Source of the DNA: Zygophlyctis sp. KS116
Lineage: Eukaryota > Chytridiomycota
Length of the DNA stretch: 28,466 nt
NCBI GenBank assembly: GCA_054661495.1
Contig: BAAFSQ010000123.1
Coordinates: forward strand, 1-28,466
Direction: 5' to 3'
The position numbers and the translations under genes were made by a program. The notes under the pieces were generated by a model that made no database searches, was not told where the DNA came from, and was given only the letters and a program-made list of their open reading frames with translations. Positions within the stretch are counted from its first letter, which is position 1. Each line of letters starts with the position of its first letter. Positions 1 to 9,267 of the stretch are shown here, piece after piece.

Positions 1-85
1 GGATTAATTTTTTTCGCGTATTCACCACATAAGTCTGATGTAAATCAAGATAGAGACTCAATAGAAAGTACAAACTACGATTTTT

Positions 86-832
86 TTATCCAGAAATATA
101 AAATGTATTGGGAATCAGACGATCATAGCGAAATTGGAAATTTGTCCGAAATCCAATTGCTATAATATTGAGAACTCCTGTAGAAACAGCCCAAAGAAAA
201 CTATTTAAATCGCCTGATTCATTAGCATATATAAATCCAAGAATAAATAAATAGAAAGAAATCAAATGAATAATAAGAAATGATGCGAGGTATTTTATCG
301 TTTCAGGAATGACCTCGAATTGTAGGAGAGAAATGTACTCGTAAATATTGATGACCAACAGCAAATTAGAAAATGCAAATGAAAGATATGTATAGATAGT
401 TTTTTTCCTGAAAATAATTGACACATTCTATGATGAATATCTGAATACGCTTACATTCGATGATTTCTTCTTGGATTCCGGTTTGACTGCAGGAGGCGCA
501 TCGGCTGGCTCGGACCTGGTTATTTTGCTTTCGATGCGCTTTGCCAATACTTTTTCGAGTATCTCTCTCTCTTGATCAGCCAAGGAAATGGCAGATGATC
601 TTCTAACAGAAAAATTGGACACACCCGTGGAGTTTTTCATGACTGCTTTCTCGTCATCCTCTTCTATAGTATTCTTATCTTCAGATGTAATGGTTCTTCT
701 TCTTATACGCATCTGACTCATTCGCCGGCGCACATTTGCGTCAGCTATTTCAAGAATCTCATCATCAAGCTCGTCGGCAAGTTCTTCTAAATGATCAGTG
801 CTATATGCGCTAACTTCAGACTTCAGATTCAT
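86..832 (-). CDS. Hypothetical membrane protein with charged N-terminal half (239 aa)
   Basis: Two exons joined across a 27-nt intron at 428-454 (starts GTAAGC, ends CATAG); removal keeps frame and deletes an in-frame stop. Residues 1-125 are hydrophilic: an acidic stretch, then an Arg-rich stretch (VRRRMSQMRIRRR), then a Pro/Lys/Ser segment. The C-terminal half holds about three hydrophobic segments (around YLSFAFSNLLLVINIY, YLASFLIIHLISFYLFILG and FLWAVSTGVLNIIAIGF), so a cytosolic tail plus a small multi-pass membrane domain is inferred. I do not recognise the family. The start ATG at 832 lies inside the last codons of the upstream ABC transporter gene (17-nt overlap on the same strand), so it is either translated from its own transcript or a later Met is used. 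No splice fusion to the ABC protein that I tried keeps frame. Confidence 0.7.
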
Positions 833-3039
833 TTATAGTATATAACTTGTAATAAAAGCCTTTCTTTGCGAGGAGCTCCTCGTGTGTGCCTAGAATTAAA
901 CGCGAAAACTAATACCCATTTCCACAATATTCCCCGTTGATCTTTTCTGCTTATCCTTGGAGTCCAGAACCACTATCAAATCCGCCGACTTAATAGTACT
1001 AAGTCGATGGGCAATAATTAATGTGGTTCTATTTTTCATGAGTCGATGTAGGGCCTCTTGAACAATTCTTTCAGATTCATCTTTGACGTTATTCTACTCA
1101 TAAACTTACTATCAAGTGCACTCGTAGCTTCATCTAAAATAATAATCTTTGGATTTTTGAGAATAGCCCCTAATCTTAACTTAAAGTACTTACTGGCAAT
1201 CGCTACTCTCTGTTTCTGTCCTCCTGAAAGGGTGACCCCTCTTTCTCCGATAGTAGTTTCATATTTTTCTGGAAAATCGTCTATAAATGAGGCTGCGTTT
1301 GCTAATTGAGCTGCTTCTAAAACTTCCTCGGAAGACGCTCCAGGTCTACCGTATATAATGTTATCATAAATTGTTCCTGCAAACAAGACAGGCTCTTGAT
1401 CAATATAACCAATATTCTGCCGCAGCCAACTAAACAAATTAAATATAATACATACTTTGAATCTAATCTTCGCAAATCTTCACCATCAACTAAAACTAAA
1501 CCAGAATCAGGATCGTAAAAGCGTTCAATCAGTTGACCTATTGTACTTTTACCGCTACCAGATGGGCCACACAATGCGATTATACTCCCATTAGGAATAG
1601 TTACTTTTTATAAATGTATTAAATGGTATCTTACAAGAAATATTATGAAGTACTGGATCATTTGGACGAGTTGGGTATTTGAAACATACATTCTTCAATT
1701 CAATAGATCCTTTCAGATCACTCAAATAAAGTCCTCCCTGACTGGTGATTTTGGGCTGTAGTTCCATAAATTCAAAAATACGTGAACCAGATCCCAAAGC
1801 TTTCACAACTTGACCAAACATAACTCCTATAGTTGCTTCCAATTAACATAATTTAGATATTACCAAAAGATTTTTGAACATTTTGAGTAGCCACCCTTTA
1901 CATCAGACAAATTTCAAATAATTACATATATGCCATGAGCTGTCCAGAAGACATTTTTTCTTGAATAACTTGCTGCCCACCAAAATAAAGCATAAGAAGC
2001 ATCAAAAGCCCAACTGATGAATTTGTAAAACCTTGAAAGGCCCCGATATGAAATCCTAAAAACATGTTTAATTCAGCATTTCTCTGAGATGCATCCAAAT
2101 ATTTTTGAAGTTGAAAGTCCTCTGCGGAAAATGACTTGACTGTTAAAATATTTGCAACCGACTCATTTGCTATACCATTTGCAACCGACTCTGCATCCTT
2201 TGCCATTTTTGAAATACTTCGAAGATATTGACCGTATGAATTCATTCCAAGATAAAGTACTGGCATAGATGATAGCAAAATACCTGTAAGATACGGTGAT
2301 AGGTACATCAATGTAGCACAAGTTCCAATTATTTGCGTACTACTCTTAAGTCCTTGTGTAATAACAAGTTTGAAAGTATGCTTAAATTCAGAAATATCCA
2401 TTGTTAGTCGAGACACCACTTCCCCATTCATTCTTTGATCAAAAAATGCCATATCCTGATGTAAAATTGAGAAAAACAAATCTTTTTTCAATTTAAGAGC
2501 CAATCTTTCCCCTAATTGACCTACAAGATATATATCAATCCAAGTCAAAAGTCCTTGGAACGAAAACAAGCCCAATAATCGCAATCCAACTGATCTTATC
2601 GCGATCAAATCCAAACTAGACTGTGAAGCCATTTGTTGAATAAGGGAAGCAAATCGGCCCATCACTGTAGGAATAAATACATTTATGACGGCCGTCCCAA
2701 AAGACACAATAATTATCTAGTTTTTTAAAAAACTTGCAATACCGTTCCAAAAAGAAACCAATCTGATCTTATATACTTCCATAACCTTTTTAAAACCTGA
2801 CTATGAGAAACCTGTGTTTCTGTCTGTTTATCTTGCGGCTTTAGAATCTCTTTTTGTCCAACATGGACTTTTGCGACTTTAAAATCTATTGGATCAAGCT
2901 GAATTGATGGGTTTTCACATAATATACTAGAGTATGTTAAATATATTGATCCGCCCATTCCTAAACAAAGCGGCATCCATCTTGATCTAACCCAAGAATG
3001 CTGTTTTGGCCATTTATTGAACAAGACTCTAAATCTCAT
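816..3039 (-). CDS. Mitochondrial half-type ABC exporter, ABCB8/Mdl-like (667 aa)
   Basis: Nine exons; introns at 2717-2742, 1896-1925, 1836-1863, 1604-1634, 1430-1455, 1170-1193, 1081-1109 and 890-915 (24-31 nt). The spliced length is an exact multiple of three. The N-terminus is rich in Arg/Lys/Trp without acids ([20 protein letters not shown]), like a mitochondrial presequence. Residues about 90-380 form the six-helix exporter domain. The ATPase domain follows: Walker [11 protein letters not shown]-loop, signature [14 protein letters not shown], Walker [13 protein letters not shown] and switch His in IAHRLST, all intact. The layout (one TMD, one NBD) and sequence resemble ABCB8 of the mitochondrial inner membrane, which exports compounds or supports K+ and iron handling; the substrate here is unknown. 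An 8-residue insert (KDKQKRST) sits near the C-terminus. The gene overlaps the next one by 17 nt. Confidence 0.9.
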
Positions 3040-3069
3040 TACAAAAACTTATCGTAACCTAATGATTTA

Positions 3070-3545
3070 TTATAAATGATAAGATTCCGGTGAATATTCA
3101 CAATGTACAAACATATTTTCATATCTTACATCTGATCCATTTTGAAGATCTATACTAATTAAAAGAATAAATTACCATTAATTGTAATCTTTTGATATTT
3201 ATTCTCTGCCTTTGGAGTACAATAAGAAGATACAGGTGATGCTCTCCCTTTACGTTTTTTTCTTGGAGCATCAACACAACTCTCACTATTCCCACTGCGA
3301 ACACACCGACCACAAGGCCGTGAATCATCGCATTTTTTACAAGCCTTTTTACAATGAATGCAAGCTATTTTGACTAGAGATCTTTTAGGACGATATTTTA
3401 TCTCTTTTGATTCATATTCACCAATAGTCTGACAAGCGACTGATCGCTTCATAGAATTATCATCGAGGGATGTAATTTGAAAAACATAGTCATGATTAGA
3501 ATACATTCCTTCTAGATTCATAATCTCTGCTGCAAAGTCTTGCAT
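3070..3545 (-). CDS. Short Zn2Cys6 (Gal4-type) zinc-cluster protein (149 aa)
   Basis: Two exons with a 26-nt intron at 3150-3175; splicing replaces an early stop with a 26-residue tail. The zinc cluster spans residues 62-90 with spacing C-x2-C-x6-C-x5-C-x2-C-x8-C (Cys 62, 65, 72, 78, 81, 90) and one extra Cys at 69. It contains the sequence CDDSRPCGRC and is followed by the basic run DAPRKKRKGR, a common nuclear-localisation and DNA-contact tail in the Ert1/Rds2/AcuK-like subgroup. Those relatives are hundreds of residues long and carry a PAS or fungal middle-homology region; none is present here. It is therefore either a minimal DNA-binding protein or a family member with its effector region lost. 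ATG follows directly after an in-frame TAA, so the start is well fixed. It lies 30 nt upstream of the ABC gene on the same strand. Confidence 0.82.
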
Positions 3546-4167
3546 TTAATTTGAAAGAGGAGCTTGTAATTAATTCATGATATTAAATCTGCGCAGCTTA
3601 TGAAAACACGCAATTTTTTTTGAAATTTTTGTAAAATATGCGCCTATTGTGACTTTAAATTGGGCAATTTTCAATTCTATCCAAAAGTTGAATTTCTAAA
3701 AAGAAAAAAGATGCTGTTTTGGAAAAATTATAACTTTATGGGATCCACTTACTTTAACGCTGGAAAAAGTTCTTTATGAACATCTTTATCTTCGATTCGT
3801 AATGAATCCGGACCTGCCCCATAAATTAGGCTGATACTAGGTCTAAAATAGGTCGATCCTAGGTCTAAAATAGGATGATACTAGGTCTAAAATAGGTCGA
3901 TCCTAGGTCTAAAATAGGTCGATAATAGGATGATACTAGGTCTAAAATAGGTCGATCCTAGGTCTAAAATAGGTCGATAAAGTTGAAATGTGACTTTTTA
4001 ATTCTATTTTTGGATGTTCTATTATTAGCTACAGATAAGGATCTATTTTTAGAAAGTTATTTTTAACAAAATAAAAAAAAAGTAGTAACTTCAACTGATA
4101 ATAGGATGAACCCTGAACGATTCTAACCCAAAACTGAGCTAGGACAAGGCCGAGAGTTCAAAAAAAA
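3546..4167. other. Divergent intergenic region
   Basis: About 620 bp between the start codons of the Zn2Cys6 gene (minus) and the coiled-coil gene (plus). No credible reading frame was found. It holds the tandem repeat at 3827-3979 and a 13-nt echo of that repeat at 4097-4109. It should contain the promoters of both flanking genes; no TATA box was assigned. Confidence 0.6.
3827..3979. repeat. 22-bp tandem repeat with 11-bp sub-period
   Basis: Six full 22-bp units plus two 10-bp partial units. Each unit splits into two 11-bp halves beginning TAGG; most halves begin TAGGTC. One half is nearly constant (TAGGTCTAAAA) and the other alternates between TAGGTCGATCC and TAGG(A/C)TGATAC, giving a 44-bp higher-order period. 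Full units start at 3827, 3849, 3871, 3893, 3926 and 3948. There are no unique spacers, so it is not a CRISPR array. Confidence 0.95.
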
Positions 4168-7100
4168 ATGCAAACAGCCCAAGGCCGAGCCAGGGAAACA
4201 GCCCCAAACTTGGTAAAATGTAGGGACCCCACATGTAAATGTGTCTTTAAGACTGCAAGAGGTGAGCGTAATCACAGTTCGAAGTACCACGCTCACCTTA
4301 TTAAACATGTCGGTAGACCAAATATTGCGGTAAATAGAATTTATTTAATATTTTTAGAGTCTCAATCTCAATTTGGAAGGTCCCTTAGGAGAAAATTCAT
4401 CTGAAAGTCTTCTTGATCTTGGTGATCTGGATATTTCTGGCCTTGAAATCTCTGAGGGCCCTCTGATTTCTGTAATGATTTTAAAATGCTTAAACTAGGC
4501 AAATTTAGAACGGATAAATGAATTAGAAGCATCAGAAGAGGGTCTAAAGTTTGCTAATGACGATTTACAAAATGCATTAAATGTGGAACAAAAGTAATTA
4601 TGATCTAAACTTAAATTAGAAAAGCTGATGATTACGAGAAATTATGTGATTCGCAGGCAATGCAATTATTGATGCAATCAGAGATAATAAGGGTCTCAAA
4701 AAGTAAATTGGATCAACAAAATGATAATTTTGAGCAAAAGATGGATGCTGTGAAGATGGATGCTGAAAGAAGGATTTTTGAAACTCAAAAGGCTATGCGT
4801 ATAGAGGTACTGGATAAAAGTATTTAAAAAATTAGCTAGATGAAGCAAGAAAGGATTTTGGTATACAGATGGAGGAATTGATATCACAAAGAGATCATAT
4901 GGAAAATCAACTAATGATGGAAATGAATCACGCTAAAAGAAGAGTAAAACATTCTATTTATAAATCAAAAGATGGCTTCTGAATTGGAATCTTTGAAAGA
5001 ACTTCAAAATACACAGCAGTCCAAGGAAATCGATTGGCAGATGAGATTAAATTATATGGAATCTGAGCTTAATACTATAATTGATGATGATAAAGAAACA
5101 ATATCAAATCTAGAACTCAACGTTTGCAATTTATATCAAAATATTAAAGAGTAAGGATTTTTTAACTAAATGGTTAGTCTAAACAGTAATATAGACATGA
5201 TTAATCATGATCTGAATGAAGCAAGATCTGTCGTACAGTCTAAAGATGATGAAATCGATCGGTTGCAGACTTTATCAATGGATTTAACGAATAAGTTGGA
5301 AATAACCAAACAAAAGCTTAGTAGTCTAAACAAGAAACTAGAGGAAGATGATATGACTATTAATCTTGCAAACCAGAATATCTCTACTCTTCGAAATGAC
5401 GTATCTGCGCTGAAAAGGTAAATAATACATTATTCTTATTCTAGTGAAAATGCTAAACTTGAAGAGTCAACCAACAATTTAAAAAGGGCAAAGAGCGATC
5501 TAGAAAACAAGATATTTCTTCAAAGTACTTTATTTTGTACAGTAATATTATAGAGGAAGATTTCCTGAGTCTTCACTCAACTTATGAGGCTTCAAAACTG
5601 CAATGTAAAATGGTAAAGTTTACAGAGATAATTATAGGATATGGAAAAGGCACTTTCCTTATTAAAAAATGAACTTGTCTCAGATTATGAAGGAGTTATT
5701 GATGGAATTAGAAAACAAGCCAAAATTGAGCTCATTAATGCAATTTCAGAAAAATGGGATCAAATAAAGGAGATTCAAAACTCGATGAAAACACAGGAAT
5801 TAAATTTTAACAAAAGTCTAGCGTCTCAAAATGAAGTGTCCATTGCTGAAAAAACTGATTTACAGGTACTTTTGACACATAGTGTTCATAAATTAGTCTA
5901 AATTAAACTCAAGTATCGAAACTGCGAAATCTCTTCAAAGAGACTTTAATGCAGCAAACGTAGAAATCAATCAAAAGCTACTTGAAATTTCTAAACTAAA
6001 ATCCGTGATTGATGTACTTTTCTGTCTGGAATTAATAATTAGAGTTTAAATGATCAAATATTTGTTTTGGAAGTCGATAAATCTCACTGGTTCCTTCAAA
6101 TAGAAGCCACAGATAAACGGGCTAGAGCAGAAGAAGTAGGAAAGTCTGCAATTGAAAAGGAAAAACTGGAAGCGGCACTGTAAGTTACTTTAGGATTCTA
6201 AAAGTAAGGAGAGCAGATCATGCGGAGCATATGGATATATTAAGGACAAGTCTTCAGCAGCAATCTGATCAAATGCTGCAGGAACAGGAATCCCGCATGC
6301 AAAGGTCACATAACTCATCAATTCAAGCACTCAATAAGAAATATCATGAGGAATTGAAGATTGAAAGAGACAAAGTGTTTACTTACGAAAAGCTTTTGAA
6401 TGATATTAAAAGAAAACTTAAAGATCAAGACGAATATAGATCTGGAAATATTGCAGAGCCTACAAAAGTTCAACTGAAATCTGTAAGAGTAAATCTGTAA
6501 TTATAGGGGAAAAGAAACCTTTTATCGGATTCAGATGTAGAATATGCAGTTAATCCCTTACCGGATTATCTGGTATGTACAACATTCAGCATTGTCGAAA
6601 ATGGTCTCGGGTCTCAGTTATACCGTAAGATCACCAAATGGGACAACATACCTCTGTCTCTTTCAAATGGATCGGACCCGGACAATACGGATAGAGGAAA
6701 GGGGAAGAAAGGTGTTAACAAATTGGAGACGAACTTTTTAAACAATATACGAACAAAAATGGTCTCTATTTTAAAATCAATTGGGTTCCGCCGGATATTT
6801 ACCTTCGGTGGAAATAATTCAAAATTTTTTATACCTTGGATCAGGCCACAGCTTTCAGATTCTACTTTTTATTATACAGACTGTTGCCATATGTGCCAGT
6901 TCTACAATCCTTTGTACAAACCTAATCAAGACGCTCATGAGAAGTTGGACAAATGGCTATCTATAATTTCTTCTGCAAAGATTTCATTTGGACAAGAAAT
7001 GTTTAGACAAAAGGGGCCTGGATATGAGAAACAACTTTTAATCCGACGCCAAGCACTTTTTCACGCGAGCCAGATGGGTGGAAGAGTATCTGTGGAACGT

Positions 7101-7256
7101 CTTGCCATGAAAAGAAACGCTGGAAAAGAAGTTGCACTCCACAAATGCAGTGGCTGTGGGAAATTGGAAGAGAAACAATTAGAGAAACCTGGAAGGCATC
7201 GACCAAGAATTGAAAATGGAAAGAATCCTACATGTGGATACTGGATATTAAAATAA
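4168..7256 (+). CDS. C2H2 zinc-finger, long coiled-coil protein with unknown C-terminal domain (909 aa)
   Basis: Fourteen exons; introns at 4330-4357, 4472-4498, 4594-4619, 4807-4835, 4944-4971, 5151-5177, 5418-5444, 5525-5553, 5613-5637, 5866-5896, 6014-6042, 6180-6208 and 6483-6506. All are 24-31 nt, and the spliced length is divisible by three. Residues 18-41 form one C2H2 finger (C18-x4-C23-x12-H36-x4-H41). Residues about 95-655 are rich in Leu, Glu, Lys and Gln with heptad-like spacing, typical of a long coiled coil. The last exon encodes residues 661-909, a globular-looking region with Cys clusters (CCHMC near the middle, HKCSGCGK near the end). I do not recognise this domain. An in-frame TGA upstream supports the start. 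The many introns argue for a host gene rather than a mobile element. A scaffold or chromatin role is possible but is only inference. Confidence 0.85.
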
Positions 7257-7279
7257 ACAGTGGATCTTTTATGTGTTTT

Positions 7280-7285
7280 AATAAA
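7280..7285 (+). promoter_or_regulatory. Candidate polyadenylation signal AATAAA
   Basis: An exact AATAAA lies 24 nt after the stop codon of the coiled-coil gene and before the tRNA gene. The position fits a cleavage signal, but the sequence is AT-rich and the hexamer could arise by chance. Confidence 0.4.
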
Positions 7286-7393
7286 ATATTTCTAATTTCT
7301 ATGTCTTGGGTTGAATCTTTTTGAAATTAAAGAATTTTATGATGCTTCACTACAGCTAAAACTCTTCCTACATTTTTATCAAAAAACTGGTCC

Positions 7394-7401
7394 AAAAAAA
7401 A
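7394..7401 (-). terminator. RNA polymerase III terminator (T8)
   Basis: On the minus strand a run of eight T starts two nt after the tRNA-Phe discriminator base, as expected for termination by polymerase III. Confidence 0.8.
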
Positions 7402-7402
7402 T

Positions 7403-7475
7403 TGCCGAAACTCGGATTCGAACCAAGGACCTGAGCATCTTCAGTGCTACGCTCTCCCAACTGAGCTATTTCGGC
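7403..7475 (-). tRNA. tRNA-Phe (anticodon GAA)
   Basis: A 73-nt cloverleaf without intron: acceptor GCCGAAA paired with TTTCGGC, D-arm GCTC/GAGC, anticodon loop CTGAAGA, T-arm CTTGG/CCGAG around TTCGAAT, and discriminator A. A box (TAGCTCAGTTGG) and B box (GGTTCGAATCC) are intact. The outer pair of the anticodon stem (T/C) is mismatched, leaving four pairs. CCA is not encoded. Confidence 0.96.
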
Positions 7476-7589
7476 TGAAATCGACAAAATACACGTGACC
7501 AGTGGCGTGCGCCGTGTCTAATTTGAGCTCATCCACCCATTGTTTAATTCTTCTAAAAAACCTACACAATCTGTAAACCCTTAAATTCA

Positions 7590-8195
7590 ATGAAATTATT
7601 TGAAGCTTTTCATTCATTTGAAGCTCCCTGGTCTGCAGTCACTCTAGCAAACTGGAATAAATATCCCAATCCATTATCTTCTCATGTTATATCATGTGAT
7701 ACTATCAGCAGAACAGTCCAGAATGATACATTAATCACTGAAAGAGTATTAAGTTGTAAACAACCAGTTCCCAGCATTCTCTCATATCTCGGATTTAATG
7801 TCTCAGAACTAGCACATTTTCATGAAATATCAACATTAGATCTTAAAACTAGAGAATTTAAGGCTTCTACTGTGAATCTAGATCTAAGACAAGTTATGAC
7901 TGTGAATGAGACTATAACACTCTCTGAACATTTAGGAAAAACTCTATTCAAACAAGAAGCTCAAGTACAAGCACAAGGAGTTTTTGATACTGTAGGAAAA
8001 GTAATTGAAGATATGGCAGTCTCTAGGTTCCAAATAAATGCTACTAGAGGAAAACAGGCTCTAGAACAAGTCACTTCTAAATTCTGGGAAGAAGCAAGTT
8101 TTCTAGAATCTAGGCTTGAACAGAAAATAGAAGAATTATCACAATCATGGGAGCATAGTGACTCTAAATTAGAGCCTAGAGAATACATTTTTTGA
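7590..8195 (+). CDS. PRELI/MSF1-domain phosphatidic acid transfer protein, Ups1-like (201 aa)
   Basis: Single exon. Residues 1-170 match the PRELI/MSF1 fold: it begins MKLFEAFHSFEAPW, followed by KYPNP, then TERVLSCKQPVP and KTLFKQEAQ, which closely resemble yeast Ups1 signatures. In the mitochondrial intermembrane space Ups1/PRELID1 pairs with Mdm35 and moves phosphatidic acid from the outer to the inner membrane for cardiolipin synthesis. That role is known for the family and inferred here. The C-terminal 30 residues look like an amphipathic helix. Length is close to the family norm. The start is the first ATG and aligns with the usual PRELI N-terminus. The nearest neighbour upstream is the tRNA-Phe gene on the other strand. 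Confidence 0.9.
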   Translation: MKLFEAFHSFEAPWSAVTLANWNKYPNPLSSHVISCDTISRTVQNDTLITERVLSCKQPVPSILSYLGFNVSELAHFHEISTLDLKTREFKASTVNLDLRQVMTVNETITLSEHLGKTLFKQEAQVQAQGVFDTVGKVIEDMAVSRFQINATRGKQALEQVTSKFWEEASFLESRLEQKIEELSQSWEHSDSKLEPREYIF

Positions 8196-8306
8196 TGAAT
8201 AATGTAAAAGACTGCATGTTTTTTTTTAGATTTTTGATAATTACAACTTAATCTCTCTACTAAATCCACAAAAGTCCAAATATTTCTTTTTCTACCTTTA
8301 AGAAAC

Positions 8307-9257
8307 TTAAATTACCAATTCTTCAATTTGAATTTCTAATTCCAAAGTCTTTAATTTCTGCCAACCTGAATGTTTCCAACATTTCCCTACTTTTTGACAA
8401 ATCTTTTCCTTGTAATCTTGATTATCAAGCCTTGTAATATCTTGTAATTCAAGATTTTCTAAATTTTTATCAATCTTTACAATGTCAATCCTTTCTTCTA
8501 AAATATTTAAATCTCCTTGAATTATAGAATAATCAAACCCACAAACCATTTCATTTGTTGGCTTATCTAGATTAATATAATGTACATTATCAACAATCTG
8601 ATCAATCATCAACAATTTTTCTTCTGATTTCCTTAAATCTTGTTTGAGTGCATTCCTAGAGTCTAAAAGAAACTCCAATTCATTTTCTAATTCATCATAA
8701 TTAAAAGGATCTTGTAAATTTTGAAATTTAATATTTGAAATTGTTTCAAAAGATTTAAAACATTTAGTTCTTGAATCAGACTCTAGTATTTTTTCTACAA
8801 TTCCCCTGTAAACTATTTTACCACAGTCTTGTGAACAATATTTACCAGATTTTGACGAGAAATTAAGTCTAGCATACTCTTGACAACCATTACATTTTTC
8901 CAAGAGTATAATACTCTTACCAAAAGTAATACAAGTAGAACATGCCCTATTTCTTGAGAGATTTAGATTATACCATGTATGTATTCCTTTTGCAGTATTT
9001 TCGTCCATATCATGACAAATCCCATGAAACCATTCTGAGCAATAGTCACAACAAATATGAAATTCATCTGCAGTCTGCTGTAAACAAGAGCAATTAATAT
9101 CAGACTCCTTGACTGGAGAGTACGATTTAGATGATGATACAAGTTTCCGTTTCTTGAGCGGCCAATGAGTCTCTTTTGTATTGTCTGTTATGACACTACT
9201 GACACTACTCATGTTATTACTCATGGGAGAATGTGTCTCTACAGGAAAAGATTCCAT
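8307..9257 (-). CDS. PHD-finger COMPASS subunit, Spp1/CFP1-like (307 aa)
   Basis: A PHD finger lies near residues 50-100: CSC, CDYC, H-x2-C, then the last zinc pair. In the unspliced frame that pair is displaced by nine extra residues. Removing a 27-nt in-frame intron at 8947-8973 (begins GTATAAT, ends AATAG) gives TWACSTC, the canonical W-x-C-x2-C. After it comes C-x2-C...AR...KYCSQDCG, as in Spp1/CFP1, and a C-terminal block with CGFD and CWKHSGWQKL, also seen in CXXC1 proteins. Spp1/CFP1 binds H3K4me3 and recruits the Set1 methylase complex in the nucleus. A CXXC domain is absent, as in yeast Spp1. I chose ATG 9257 because earlier in-frame Mets would run into the divergent hydrolase gene, whose ATG is at 9268. 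Confidence 0.85.
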   Translation of the reverse strand: MESFPVETHSPMSNNMSSVSSVITDNTKETHWPLKKRKLVSSSKSYSPVKESDINCSCLQQTADEFHICCDYCSEWFHGICHDMDENTAKGIHTWYNLNLSRNRACSTCITFGKSIILLEKCNGCQEYARLNFSSKSGKYCSQDCGKIVYRGIVEKILESDSRTKCFKSFETISNIKFQNLQDPFNYDELENELEFLLDSRNALKQDLRKSEEKLLMIDQIVDNVHYINLDKPTNEMVCGFDYSIIQGDLNILEERIDIVKIDKNLENLELQDITRLDNQDYKEKICQKVGKCWKHSGWQKLKTLELEIQIEELVI

Positions 9258-9267
9258 TTTAATTTTT

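Noticed and set aside
940-970. Possible GTTCTG...GCAG intron near the ABC C-terminus.
   Set aside because: Removal would delete the conserved VVLDS strand and leave the unconserved KRST residues; a small insertion is simpler.
816-7256. The ABC and coiled-coil genes appear split into many fragments, as in pseudogenes.
   Set aside because: Each break is a 24-31 nt GT...AG segment and its removal restores conserved motifs and an overall length divisible by three.
4168-7256. The C2H2-finger protein as part of a transposon.
   Set aside because: No terminal repeats, no transposase or polymerase motif, and thirteen spliceosomal introns.
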